Positions 15,154 to 21,841 of a stretch of 31,931 nt of DNA are shown one piece after another. Numbering within the stretch: the stretch's first letter is position 1; each line of letters begins with the position of its first letter. The translations under genes were made by a program, and so were the position numbers. Under the pieces are notes generated by a model. That model was not told the origin of the DNA, made no database searches, and was given only the letters and a program-made list of their open reading frames with translations. This DNA comes from a virus. Location of the stretch: positions 1 to 31,931 of IMG/VR virus record IMGVR_UViG_3300036985_001493, one strand, 5' to 3'.

Positions 15154-15368
15154 AAGCGTTAGAAGACTACAATATCCAAGACGTGGCCGATTACCTGCGG
15201 GACTGGGGCTTCGTGGTGATCAAGCCGGACGAGGATGGCGAGGGCCTGTGGGTCACACCGGCCCAGTTGGCAAACATTGAGCACCTACTGGTGTGTGGCC
15301 AAAAAGAGGCCGCACAAAACGACCTGTTTGACATATTAGGGGAAACCCTAGGAAGGAGCATCGCATGA
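15150..15368 (+). CDS. Unknown 72-residue protein
   Basis: Starts by ATGA overlap at 15150 behind GAAGGAGAAAGC. N-terminal helix (DYNIQDVADYLRDWGFVV), a short turn and a helical C-terminal half. No family recognised. Confidence 0.6.
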   Translation: MKALEDYNIQDVADYLRDWGFVVIKPDEDGEGLWVTPAQLANIEHLLVCGQKEAAQNDLFDILGETLGRSIA

Positions 15369-15580
15369 AACAATTAGACCGGTTCACACTGGAAGACCAA
15401 ATTATGCAGTGTTGGGGTGTTACCGACGACATTGACATGGTCTACAGTACCGAGGCCCTGTACGAGGACCAAGACCGCATGATGAACGTGCTGTTGGGCT
15501 TGCAAGAGTTGTACAACATACGTTTTCAGCGCATGTTCGACACGTTTGAGAAAATGGTCCATGAGGGGAAGATCACATGA
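15365..15580 (+). CDS. Small conserved phage protein, unknown
   Basis: A 71-residue helical protein. The pattern MKQLDRFTLEDQIMQCW, VTDDIDMV, DRMMNVLLGLQELYNIRFQ and LFDTFEKM-type ending resembles a small protein I have seen in many tailed phages, with no assigned role. ATG 15365 follows GGAAGGAGCATCGC. The stop overlaps the next start as ATGA. Confidence 0.65.
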   Translation: MKQLDRFTLEDQIMQCWGVTDDIDMVYSTEALYEDQDRMMNVLLGLQELYNIRFQRMFDTFEKMVHEGKIT

Positions 15581-15732
15581 TCAACATACACGTCGCGTAC
15601 AACGCCACCAACGAGCGTTGGGAGGTTTGGGCAGGGTCAGGCCGCACCTACACCGGCAGGTCGCGCCTAGAGGCCATAGAGGCCTTTAAGGCACACCTAC
15701 CACCGGACACACCGGTCAGGGTGGTGTTCTGA
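15577..15732 (+). CDS. 51-residue unknown protein
   Basis: From ATG 15577 to TGA 15732. Two beta strands (INIHVAYNATNERWEVWAG) and a helix (SRLEAIEAFKAHL) suggest a compact small domain. Linked by overlaps on both sides (ATGA before, TGATG after). No family recognised. Confidence 0.5.
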   Translation: MINIHVAYNATNERWEVWAGSGRTYTGRSRLEAIEAFKAHLPPDTPVRVVF

Positions 15733-15830
15733 TGGTGTACGCGGGCTTAATTGGTGTTTTGGCCCTGTGGGCGGCCAAACAGGGCCGGTGGGCCGTCGTT
15801 TTACTGGCCGTGATCTGCTACTTTGATTAA
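15732..15830 (+). CDS. 32-residue membrane peptide
   Basis: Last gene of the small-gene block, from ATG 15732 (TGATG overlap) to TAA 15830. Two short hydrophobic stretches (AGLIGVLALWAA and WAVVLLAVICYF) flank a basic turn (KQGR), as in a small helical hairpin in the membrane. Confidence 0.5.
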   Translation: MVYAGLIGVLALWAAKQGRWAVVLLAVICYFD

Positions 15831-16076
15831 ATTTTAAGCAACGCGTAAGTTTCATGTAAGTTTCATGCGCGTCAAACAAAATTGAGTACTTAGGTACTAA
15901 TCTTGTTCAGGGTGTTCAGGGTGTCAGGGTCATATCTCTATTTTTGATTTTTTTTTTTTTTTTTTTTTTTTTAATAAAATAAATAAATAACCCCGACAAC
16001 CTGAACACCCTGAACAAAACTAAACTAAAGTACTCATTTTTAAAAGTGTTGCTTTTTTACTACTGTGGATAACTTT
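15831..16076. other. Intergenic control region between the two rightward operons
   Basis: No gene seen. The region holds two tandem copies of GTAAGTTTCAT (15845-15866) framed by ACGCG/CGCGT, then the right copy of the A-tract hairpin element (below), then an AT-rich leader to ATG 16077. It probably ends one transcription unit and starts the next. Confidence 0.6.
15904..16016. repeat. A-tract hairpin element, right copy (inverted)
   Basis: The arm TGTTCAGGGTGTTCAGGGTG (from 15904, continuing TC) pairs with 15995-16016 with one mismatch in 22. The loop holds 25 consecutive T residues (15948-15972). The block 15894-15941 is the reverse complement of 8224-8271 with about two mismatches in 48. 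The element lies about 60 bases upstream of ATG 16077. Confidence 0.85.
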
Positions 16077-16265
16077 ATGACTAAAAAGACTGGATGGCCG
16101 GCAGGGTTACTGCAGGATGATGATGGTAGACTAAGCAGGTGGTTTGCAAGCAGACCCGACGCAAGGTATGTTCTTAGACAACAACTGGAGAAAGAACGCA
16201 ATGAAAAGATGGACCGACTTAGACAAGGCAATCATAGGGACAACCCTAACGTACCAAGAGGGTGA
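16077..16265 (+). CDS. Small conserved phage protein with PAGLLQDD motif
   Basis: A 62-residue basic protein starting at ATG 16077; a GTG four codons upstream is an alternative. Sequence MTKKTGWPAGLLQDDDGRLS then RWFASRPDARYVLRQQ matches a pattern I have seen in short phage proteins of unknown function. The last third overlaps the next gene by 65 bases. First gene of the second rightward operon, downstream of the A-tract element. Confidence 0.6.
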   Translation: MTKKTGWPAGLLQDDDGRLSRWFASRPDARYVLRQQLEKERNEKMDRLRQGNHRDNPNVPRG

Positions 16266-16443
16266 ACGTGTGCCTGTGTTAGTGTACAGTGGCGAGGAAA
16301 TCGTAAGTGTACTTATGATTCGAGACGGCATGGGGCGGGACGACGCCATGGATTTCATTGACTTCAACATCGAAGGGGCGTATATTGGCAAAGACACCCC
16401 ACTGCTAGTGTGGCCAATAACCGACGAGGAGCAAGACCTATGA
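16201..16443 (+). CDS. Conserved phage protein, unknown
   Basis: An 80-residue protein. The core VPVLVYSGEEIVSVLMIRDG, MGRDDAMDFIDFNIEGAYIG and a TPLLVWPI end resemble a common phage protein family with no assigned function. ATG 16201 is preferred, with GGAG upstream; a frame start at 16144 would deepen the overlap with the previous gene. The stop overlaps the next start as ATGA. Confidence 0.68.
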   Translation: MKRWTDLDKAIIGTTLTYQEGERVPVLVYSGEEIVSVLMIRDGMGRDDAMDFIDFNIEGAYIGKDTPLLVWPITDEEQDL

Positions 16444-16634
16444 ACCAAGAATTCAACGACGCAGAGCGCGAGTCCAAACTGCGCATGCAGGTGATCTACG
16501 AGGGGTCTAAAAAACCCAAGCGTGAATGGGTCGGCCTGACGGATGAAGAAAAGCAAGAGGCTTATTTCAAAATAGATTTATGGCGTGAGTGCATTGATTT
16601 CATCGAGGCCAAGTTAAAGGACAAGAACACATGA
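16440..16634 (+). CDS. WVGLTDEE-type small phage protein
   Basis: A 64-residue protein starting by ATGA overlap at 16440. It has REWVGLTDEEKQEAYF and a C-terminal DFIEAKLKDKNT. A relative with the same two landmarks is encoded at 18881. The family is frequent in phages with unknown role. Confidence 0.65.
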   Translation: MNQEFNDAERESKLRMQVIYEGSKKPKREWVGLTDEEKQEAYFKIDLWRECIDFIEAKLKDKNT

Positions 16635-16798
16635 AACTGTACGAAGTGCCAAGACACAGCACAGTCATTTTGGACACAGGCGAGGAGATTTACTTCTACC
16701 GCGTCGATGGAGCGTATTCATACTGCAAAAACAAAGAGGGCGACGTGGTGCACCTGCCCGCGTGGTCCGAGGTAACAGTCAAGGAGACACAAGAATGA
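16631..16798 (+). CDS. 55-residue unknown protein
   Basis: From ATG 16631 to TGA 16798, with ATGA overlaps on both sides. It is beta-rich (STVILDTGEEIYFYRVDGAY, then VVHLPAWSEVTV), as in a small barrel. The overlaps support a real gene. Confidence 0.55.
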   Translation: MKLYEVPRHSTVILDTGEEIYFYRVDGAYSYCKNKEGDVVHLPAWSEVTVKETQE

Positions 16799-17385
16799 AA
16801 GCTTATATAGGAGACCACCCACCATACTTTGGCCCGTACCAGTTTGCGGGCCTGTTAAAGTACGTGGGAGTGCCGGAGGACACGGCATTCAACCTAGGCG
16901 GCAAACTACAGGGCACGTGGGTGGAGAAGGTACTGGAGTGGATGCAACCCAAGCGCAGGGTGTGGGTGTCAATCGACAACCACGACACGTGGTCGATGGA
17001 CTACACACTGGCGCTGATCATACTGCCCATGCTCAAGCAGTTAAAAGCCACCAAGCATGGCGCCCCAAACGTGGACGACGAGCACGTGCCCGAGCACCTG
17101 AGGAGCACAGCGGCCGCGCCCAAAGAGGAAGAGTACGACACAGACGAGCACCACTTCAAGAGGTGGGACTGGGTGTTAGACGAGATGATATGGGCATTCA
17201 CTCAGAAGACAATGGACAACGACACGTCACAGTTCTTTGACCACTCGGGGGTAGACCACAGCACCGAGTTGATGGAGCAGGTGCACGCGATCAAGTTTGA
17301 CAAGGTGGGGTTAGAAGCCCACGAGGACCGCAAACAAAAAGCGTTCGAGTTATTCGGCAAGTACTACCAACATTTATGGGATTAA
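16795..17385 (+). CDS. Conserved phage protein with DNHDTWSMDYTLA motif
   Basis: A 196-residue protein starting by ATGA overlap at 16795. Key landmarks: RRVWVSIDNHDTWSMDYTLA (about 54-73), LIILPMLKQLKATKHGAP, VDDEHVPEHLRST, and a helical RWDWVLDEMIWAF (about 123-135). This set occurs together in proteins of many unrelated phages; I know no assigned function. His/Asp/Trp-rich motifs suggest a metal or ligand site, which is inference. Confidence 0.75.
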   Translation: MKAYIGDHPPYFGPYQFAGLLKYVGVPEDTAFNLGGKLQGTWVEKVLEWMQPKRRVWVSIDNHDTWSMDYTLALIILPMLKQLKATKHGAPNVDDEHVPEHLRSTAAAPKEEEYDTDEHHFKRWDWVLDEMIWAFTQKTMDNDTSQFFDHSGVDHSTELMEQVHAIKFDKVGLEAHEDRKQKAFELFGKYYQHLWD

Positions 17386-17386
17386 C

Positions 17387-17788
17387 ATGAATTTAGATGA
17401 CATTAAACAGATGTTGCAAATAGTCAACGTGGACCCACGCACAGTGGAGTTGGTCGAGTTTGCGTACCACCAAGGGGTCAAGCACCCCGACCCCCAACAG
17501 CCTAAGTGCAACCCACACTCAAAGGCACCACACGGGTTTGCGAGAGAGGCAAGCCACCAAGCGGCCCGTTACGTGTGCGAGTGTGAGTCATGGGACGCGT
17601 ACGATGCCGGCAGAGAGGACGGGGTGCAGGCCATGTTGGACTACAACAACCCTGCCCCCTACGTCCAACTGACAGCCGCGGAGATCGTGGACTGTGCCAA
17701 GGTGGTGTACCAGTGCGACCCCAACGACGTGAGCGAGAACGACATTAAGTTTGCGCGCCACATTGAGCGACTGACACTGGAGAGATAA
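17387..17788 (+). CDS. Phage protein with HGFAREASHQAARYVCECE motif
   Basis: A 133-residue protein starting one base after the previous stop. It holds a segment with CNPHSKAPHGFAREASH and RYVCECESW, giving three Cys and several His that could bind a metal. Similar HGF-ASH-RYVC motifs occur in other phage hypotheticals. The last part is an acidic helical region (ENDIKFARHIERLTLER). Its stop overlaps the sigma factor start as TAATG. Confidence 0.65.
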   Translation: MNLDDIKQMLQIVNVDPRTVELVEFAYHQGVKHPDPQQPKCNPHSKAPHGFAREASHQAARYVCECESWDAYDAGREDGVQAMLDYNNPAPYVQLTAAEIVDCAKVVYQCDPNDVSENDIKFARHIERLTLER

Positions 17789-18312
17789 TGCGACGACAAC
17801 TACTGACAGCAGAACAAGAGATCGAGCTACACCACCGGATTGTGCAGGGTGACGAGGAGGCCCACGACCAGTTGGTGGAGGCCAACATGGGACTGGTGGT
17901 GTACATCGTGCAGAAGTTGCCGCAGTGGGACCTGAACAGCAGTATGACACGCGACGACCTACTGCAAGAGGGCTACATTGCCCTGATGAAGGCCGCGCAC
18001 AGGTGGAAACCGCAGGGAAGGTTTGCAAGCTACGCGCGCACACTGATCAAGAGCCAAGTGCTACGTGCGGTGGAGAACAAGGCCCTACTCATTCACGTGC
18101 CGGTGTCGGTGCAGGAGGACCTGCGCAAGATCAAGCGGGTAGAGACCGAGTTGGCCCAAGTGCTGAACAGGGACGCCACACCCAAAGAGGTGGCCAAGTT
18201 AACGGGCCTGACAGAGAGCAGGGTACGTGATAGACTGGTGGTGAGTCAGAGACAACCGGTGTCACTGGACGCGTACAAGAAAGACCAAATAACGGAAGAA
18301 GACTATGATTGA
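17788..18312 (+). CDS. Sigma-70-like factor with regions 1.2 to 3, lacking region 4
   Basis: A 174-residue protein. Region 1.2 is at about 5-30 (LTAEQEIELHHRIVQGDEEA), region 2.1 follows (NMGLVVYIV), region 2.2 DDLLQEGYIALMKAAHRW is at 56-73, and 2.3-2.4 is RFASYARTLIKSQVLRAVEN. Region 3 is at about 105-150, and RQPVSLDAY matches the start of the 3.2 linker. The protein then ends in an acidic tail, so the -35 binding region 4 is missing. Such a factor could direct host RNA polymerase to phage promoters using -10 contacts, or pair with a separate region 4 protein. A region-4-like gene lies at 26630. Confidence 0.8.
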   Translation: MRRQLLTAEQEIELHHRIVQGDEEAHDQLVEANMGLVVYIVQKLPQWDLNSSMTRDDLLQEGYIALMKAAHRWKPQGRFASYARTLIKSQVLRAVENKALLIHVPVSVQEDLRKIKRVETELAQVLNRDATPKEVAKLTGLTESRVRDRLVVSQRQPVSLDAYKKDQITEEDYD

Positions 18313-18565
18313 CAGAATGATTAACTTGGTGGGGGCCTACAAGAGGTCGTACGAGTTGGAACGGGCAAGGGCCGACCGGTTAGTGGACGACGCCATGTTG
18401 GGCCGGTACCTGCGGCCCTTGTTTACCAGAGAGGCAGACAGGTGGACCATACACACGACCATACAGGGCGCCACGATAGACGACGCAATATGGAACCCCG
18501 ATGCACACGATCAACTAAACAGCCTAGCGGCTGAGATGGAGCAAAGACATGAACCCCGTATTTAA
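18305..18565 (+). CDS. Unknown 86-residue protein after the sigma gene
   Basis: ATG 18305 overlaps the sigma stop by eight bases, implying coupled translation. The N-terminal part is helical and basic (GAYKRSYELERARADRLV), followed by a beta-like middle (WTIHTTIQGATIDDAIW) and acidic helix. ATG 18317 is an alternative start. No family recognised; not a sigma region 4. Confidence 0.55.
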   Translation: MIDRMINLVGAYKRSYELERARADRLVDDAMLGRYLRPLFTREADRWTIHTTIQGATIDDAIWNPDAHDQLNSLAAEMEQRHEPRI

Positions 18566-18884
18566 AACCCTCATCATCACAGCGTGCGCCCTATTTGAAG
18601 TGAGTGCTCACTCTCAACAGTTGTCGATCATGCAACTTCAGGCGGCACTCAAGGACCCGTACACACCGGAGGCGGTGCAGGCAACGGGCTACGTGCTAGG
18701 CGCCTACGACGCCATGACGGGGGTCGTGCACTGCCCAAGCGGCATGCCACCAACGAGGGACACACTGCTCAAGTGGACGCGCGAGGGACTGGGGCGGTAC
18801 CACGGGCCCAACAGGGGGGCCGACCACCTACTGGCGGCAGTGTTCGCAGAACGCGCGCCATGCGCGAAGAGGGGGATGACATGA
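18549..18884 (+). CDS. Rap1a/Tai-like secreted protein
   Basis: A 111-residue protein with a signal-peptide-like start (MNPVFKTLIITACALFEVSA). The mature part has the Rap1a/Tai layout: GYVLGAYDAM at about 47-56, HCPSG at 61-65, a helical middle and APCAK near 103-107. The two Cys (62 and 105) likely form a disulfide. Rap1a/Tai proteins include immunity partners of secreted type VI effectors; phages also carry relatives of unknown use. Expected location is the periplasm of a Gram-negative host. Overlaps both neighbours. Confidence 0.65.
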   Translation: MNPVFKTLIITACALFEVSAHSQQLSIMQLQAALKDPYTPEAVQATGYVLGAYDAMTGVVHCPSGMPPTRDTLLKWTREGLGRYHGPNRGADHLLAAVFAERAPCAKRGMT

Positions 18885-19063
18885 CAACAGGGTGGCGCAA
18901 GCGGCAGATAGACGACGACATTCAGGACTACGTGCGCCCATGGCGGGGGCTGACAGACGAGGAGATCGGTGCGTGTTTTGAATTTATCATTGAAGAGGAC
19001 AGCCAAGCAATCCGATTTGCTAGGTTAATCGAAACCAAACTGAGGGATAAAAACCATGGCTAA
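18881..19063 (+). CDS. Second WRGLTDEE-type small protein
   Basis: A 60-residue protein starting by ATGA overlap at 18881. It has PWRGLTDEEIGACFEF and ends RLIETKLRDKNHG, matching the protein at 16440 in both landmarks, so the two look like paralogues. A longer frame from 18773 starts inside the Rap1a-like gene and is rejected. Confidence 0.62.
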   Translation: MTTGWRKRQIDDDIQDYVRPWRGLTDEEIGACFEFIIEEDSQAIRFARLIETKLRDKNHG

Positions 19064-19295
19064 AGGTGATATTAGAGACGTGTGGGAAACAAACCGAAAG
19101 CGCCTAGAGCGTAAGCGCGAAACAGAGCGCGAGTACGCAAGGGCCAACAGGGACAGGATAAACGCGTACAAGCGTGCCACAAAGGCTAGGAAGGCGGCCG
19201 AGTTCGAGGCCAACAAGGTCAAGAGCGCGTACCACGCAGACTGGCGCGCAACAACATACAATGGATCTGAATTAACATATAGGGGGTTGGCATGA
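19056..19295 (+). CDS. 79-residue highly basic helical protein
   Basis: Starts at ATG 19056, overlapping the previous gene by eight bases. Nearly half of the residues are charged (RKRLERKRETEREYARANRD, KRATKARKAAEFEANK), giving a long helix likely to bind nucleic acid. Family not recognised. Ends in an ATGA overlap. Confidence 0.58.
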   Translation: MAKGDIRDVWETNRKRLERKRETEREYARANRDRINAYKRATKARKAAEFEANKVKSAYHADWRATTYNGSELTYRGLA

Positions 19296-19498
19296 AACGT
19301 GCTAGAATGCTACAATTAGCAGAACAGGCGGGGTTTGTCATGTGGTCGGACTGTGACTGGAAGCCTAAGGGCGCCACGATAGACTGGTCCTGCGACTACG
19401 ACAAAGAGTTGAAGAAGTTCACTAAACTGGTGGAGGAAGAGTATGAGCGGGTGGCTAATAGCCCTGACGGGGCTGATCTATGCGGGCGTGGCAGTTGA
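19292..19498 (+). CDS. Small conserved phage protein, unknown
   Basis: A 68-residue protein starting by ATGA overlap at 19292. Pattern LAEQAGFVMW, a Cys/Trp-rich middle (DWSCDYD) and a helix with ELKKFTKLVEEEYERV recalls a common short phage family. The 3' 56 bases also code the start of the next gene in another frame. Confidence 0.6.
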   Translation: MKRARMLQLAEQAGFVMWSDCDWKPKGATIDWSCDYDKELKKFTKLVEEEYERVANSPDGADLCGRGS

Positions 19499-19586
19499 GC
19501 AGGGGCTCAAGGGCAACATGCCTATGTGTCTAACGTATTTAGGCTACGCGTTTGCAAACGTCGGCCTGTACAAACTAGCGAGTTAA
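19443..19586 (+). CDS. 47-residue two-span membrane protein
   Basis: From ATG 19443 to TAA 19586, overlapping the previous gene by 56 bases in a different frame. The protein MSGWLIALTGLIYAGVAVEQ is followed by GLKGNMP and a second hydrophobic segment (LTYLGYAFANVGLYKLA). I recall this EQ..KGN and GYA.aNVGL pattern from tiny membrane proteins in other phages. Two short spans suggest an inner-membrane hairpin. Function unknown. Confidence 0.65.
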   Translation: MSGWLIALTGLIYAGVAVEQGLKGNMPMCLTYLGYAFANVGLYKLAS

Positions 19587-19588
19587 TT

Positions 19589-19780
19589 ATGATCTCAGAA
19601 GTTGACCTTAAAGATTTTGACTACATCAACGTGGAGACAGTCAAAGAGAACGACGACGGGTCCTGTGAGTGCACCATTAACATGGGCCCACTGGCAACAA
19701 GGTACCTGCTAAATTTTGCGTTCATTGGCGTGCTCAAAACCGCCATTGCCGAAGGCAAAATGTTGACACCAAAGGAATAA
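19589..19780 (+). CDS. 63-residue acidic phage protein
   Basis: Starts at ATG 19589, three bases after the previous stop; a frame start at 19526 lies inside the membrane gene. The protein has ENDDGSCECTINMGP and a helical LNFAFIGVLKTAIAEGK end, a layout I have seen in short phage hypotheticals. No function known. Confidence 0.6.
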   Translation: MISEVDLKDFDYINVETVKENDDGSCECTINMGPLATRYLLNFAFIGVLKTAIAEGKMLTPKE

Positions 19781-19783
19781 GAC

Positions 19784-20116
19784 ATGACAGACAACGAGCG
19801 CGCAGTATACGAGGCCAACCTAAAAAAGCTACCGCCCGAAAAGGCGGCACAGTGGACCGAGGAGGTCAGGGAGGCGTGGTTACGCATGCGACGGGCGAGA
19901 AAGGTGTGGCGCGCAACGCGCACACCCGCCACACGTTGTCTAGGGTCAGTCAAAGAGGACGGGCGCCTGACGCCCCTCTTCATTCCAAACACAGAGTACG
20001 TGCGCTACGAGGAAGCGTGGGCAGACTACACACAAAACTACCAACCCAAATACATGTTTGAAGAGCGCGCGCGTGCGGGCGAAGATGACGACGACTACGA
20101 TTGGAGCAAGGCATGA
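19784..20116 (+). CDS. Unknown 110-residue charged protein
   Basis: ATG 19784 follows AAGGAATAAGAC. N-terminal charged helix (NERAVYEANLKKLPPEKAAQ), a basic Arg-rich middle (WLRMRRARKVWRATRT), then an aromatic stretch with YVRYEEAWADYTQNY and an acidic end (GEDDDDYDWSKA). No family recognised. The stop overlaps the next start as ATGA. Confidence 0.6.
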   Translation: MTDNERAVYEANLKKLPPEKAAQWTEEVREAWLRMRRARKVWRATRTPATRCLGSVKEDGRLTPLFIPNTEYVRYEEAWADYTQNYQPKYMFEERARAGEDDDDYDWSKA

Positions 20117-21249
20117 TTTGCATTTTTAACCCTGAAGAATGCGCGTCGATTGTTTCTGCGTTTGATAACGTCGAAAATAAAGTCAACGAGGACACACAGA
20201 ATTTTTACAAAGGCAGTGAAGGGGTGTACAACCTGCCGGCCACATTGGCCTACGCAGACCGGTTGACCAAACAAATTCAAAAATACTACCCCAAAGCAAC
20301 ACTGGCCAACACATACACACGTGTGTACAGACGCGGCAGTTTTCTTGGCATACACACAGACCGAAAAGATTTAGACGTCACAATGAGTGTTTGCCTTGAA
20401 GATAAAAACAACCTGCAGTGGCCGCTTTTTATCAGCACAAAAATTTATGACAAAGAAGAATGGAATGGCGCGGACGACACAGCCAAATACAAAGAAAACC
20501 CAGTGGGTTTAGTACTCCCTTTGGGACACGGGGCTGTTATGGAAGGGCGCAAACACCCACACTGGCGCGAAGAGCTATTGTGCGGTGAGGCACAGAGGGC
20601 GGTGTATGTGTTCTACCACTGGACCCTAGAGGCCAAAGCAAAAGACAAGTCAGAGGTGTTGGTAAAATCTCGCCGACCCGACGCAACTGTGTACAATAAA
20701 TTTTTAGACCAAAGTGAATGCCAAGAAATTATTGCACAAGCAAAGGCTAAACTGGTTGCCTCGCAAGTAGTAGACGACCAAAATGGCGCGTGGGTTTCAC
20801 ATGAAGGCCGCACAAGTTGGGGCATGTATTTTATGCGCGGAGAAACACCAATACTCCAAAAAATTGAGCAAAGAATTGCAGACCTAACCGGCATACCTGT
20901 AGAAAACGGAGAGGGAATACAAATTCTTCGTTATGAAAAAGGACAGGAGTACCGGCCGCATTTTGATTATTTTCCAGAGAACCTAGAAGGGTCTGCGGTC
21001 CACCTTAAAAATGGAGGCCAACGCATAGCAACATTTTTAATGTACTTAAACACGCCTGAAAGTGGAGGGGCAACTATTTTTCCCGACGCGGGGATAGAAG
21101 TTAATGCGCGAGAAGGCAACGCGCTATTGTTCAGGTATAACACACCAACAGAAGACACCAAAACACTACATGGTGGTGCGCCAGTAGAATCAGGTGTTAA
21201 GTGGGTGGCCACAAAATGGTTACGTATCAATGAGTTTAAGGAAAACTAA
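20113..21249 (+). CDS. Tandem 2-oxoglutarate/Fe(II) dioxygenase, prolyl 4-hydroxylase-like
   Basis: A 378-residue protein with two related oxygenase domains. Domain 1 (about 1-172) has TRVYRRGSFLGIHTDRKDLD with His81 and Asp83 and a later His148 or His150. Domain 2 (about 188-372) is the clearer prolyl 4-hydroxylase type: ILRYEKGQEYRPHFDYF with His283 and Asp285, YLNTPESGGATIFP, GNALLF, His353 and Lys364 for the 2-oxoglutarate carboxylate. Such enzymes hydroxylate protein or other substrates using O2 and 2-oxoglutarate. Start ATG 20113 overlaps the previous stop. It seems AT-richer than its neighbours, by eye. Both domains look complete; substrate unknown. Confidence 0.85.
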   Translation: MICIFNPEECASIVSAFDNVENKVNEDTQNFYKGSEGVYNLPATLAYADRLTKQIQKYYPKATLANTYTRVYRRGSFLGIHTDRKDLDVTMSVCLEDKNNLQWPLFISTKIYDKEEWNGADDTAKYKENPVGLVLPLGHGAVMEGRKHPHWREELLCGEAQRAVYVFYHWTLEAKAKDKSEVLVKSRRPDATVYNKFLDQSECQEIIAQAKAKLVASQVVDDQNGAWVSHEGRTSWGMYFMRGETPILQKIEQRIADLTGIPVENGEGIQILRYEKGQEYRPHFDYFPENLEGSAVHLKNGGQRIATFLMYLNTPESGGATIFPDAGIEVNAREGNALLFRYNTPTEDTKTLHGGAPVESGVKWVATKWLRINEFKEN

Positions 21250-21455
21250 TGAAAGCAACACTTGAGTTCGAGTACCCCGATGACGAAGACAAACTGCGGT
21301 ATGCCCTGCACGGCCAAGACGCGATTTTTGCGTTGTTGGACATATCAGAACAACTGCGACTACACTACAAGTACGAAGCAGACGGCAAAGAAATCTTGGC
21401 CAACATTAACGAGTTGGTTATCGACGCTTTAAAAATGTGTCAGGAACACCCATGA
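21249..21455 (+). CDS. Small conserved phage protein, unknown
   Basis: A 68-residue acidic protein beginning MKATLEFEYPDDEDKLRYAL at ATG 21249 (TAATG overlap). It continues HGQDAIFALLDISEQLRLHY. This start is typical of a short phage family with a beta hairpin and a helix, often found near replication genes. Function unknown. Overlaps the next gene by four bases. Confidence 0.68.
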   Translation: MKATLEFEYPDDEDKLRYALHGQDAIFALLDISEQLRLHYKYEADGKEILANINELVIDALKMCQEHP

Positions 21456-21808
21456 AAAAAATAATTTACGCAATCTATTTATTTGGTGCCATACTGGCGT
21501 CGGTGGTCGGGTATTTTTTAGACCCAATCACGGCAACGGCCATCGTTCTAATCATGCCTATGGTGGTGATCACCATAATGGAAATGCAGGGGCTTGTACA
21601 ATTTGGGTACCACGGGCCAGAAGATGACAACAGTGTGCTTAACAAAGCCTCACGACTGGACCTGACGGCCGAGGAGGCCGCGGAGAAGTACGGGCAGGCA
21701 ATTATCAACGAGATGGACGAGCAGATCAAAGAGACCGAGATGGGGCTCATGGAAATGAAGCAAGCGCGAGAAACAGCGTACGACACACTCAGGGGTGTCA
21801 AAAAATGA
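21452..21808 (+). CDS. Membrane-anchored coiled-coil protein
   Basis: A 118-residue protein starting by ATGA overlap at 21452. It begins with two hydrophobic spans (IIYAIYLFGAILASVVGYF and ATAIVLIMPMVVITIM). After a short linker comes an acidic helical region (LTAEEAAEKYGQAIINEMDE, then IKETEMGLMEMKQARE) that looks like a coiled coil. Probably anchored in the host inner membrane with the helix in the cytoplasm. Family not recognised. Confidence 0.62.
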   Translation: MKKIIYAIYLFGAILASVVGYFLDPITATAIVLIMPMVVITIMEMQGLVQFGYHGPEDDNSVLNKASRLDLTAEEAAEKYGQAIINEMDEQIKETEMGLMEMKQARETAYDTLRGVKK

Positions 21809-21841
21809 TAAACTATTCACCAAACACAAAGGCGCAAACAC

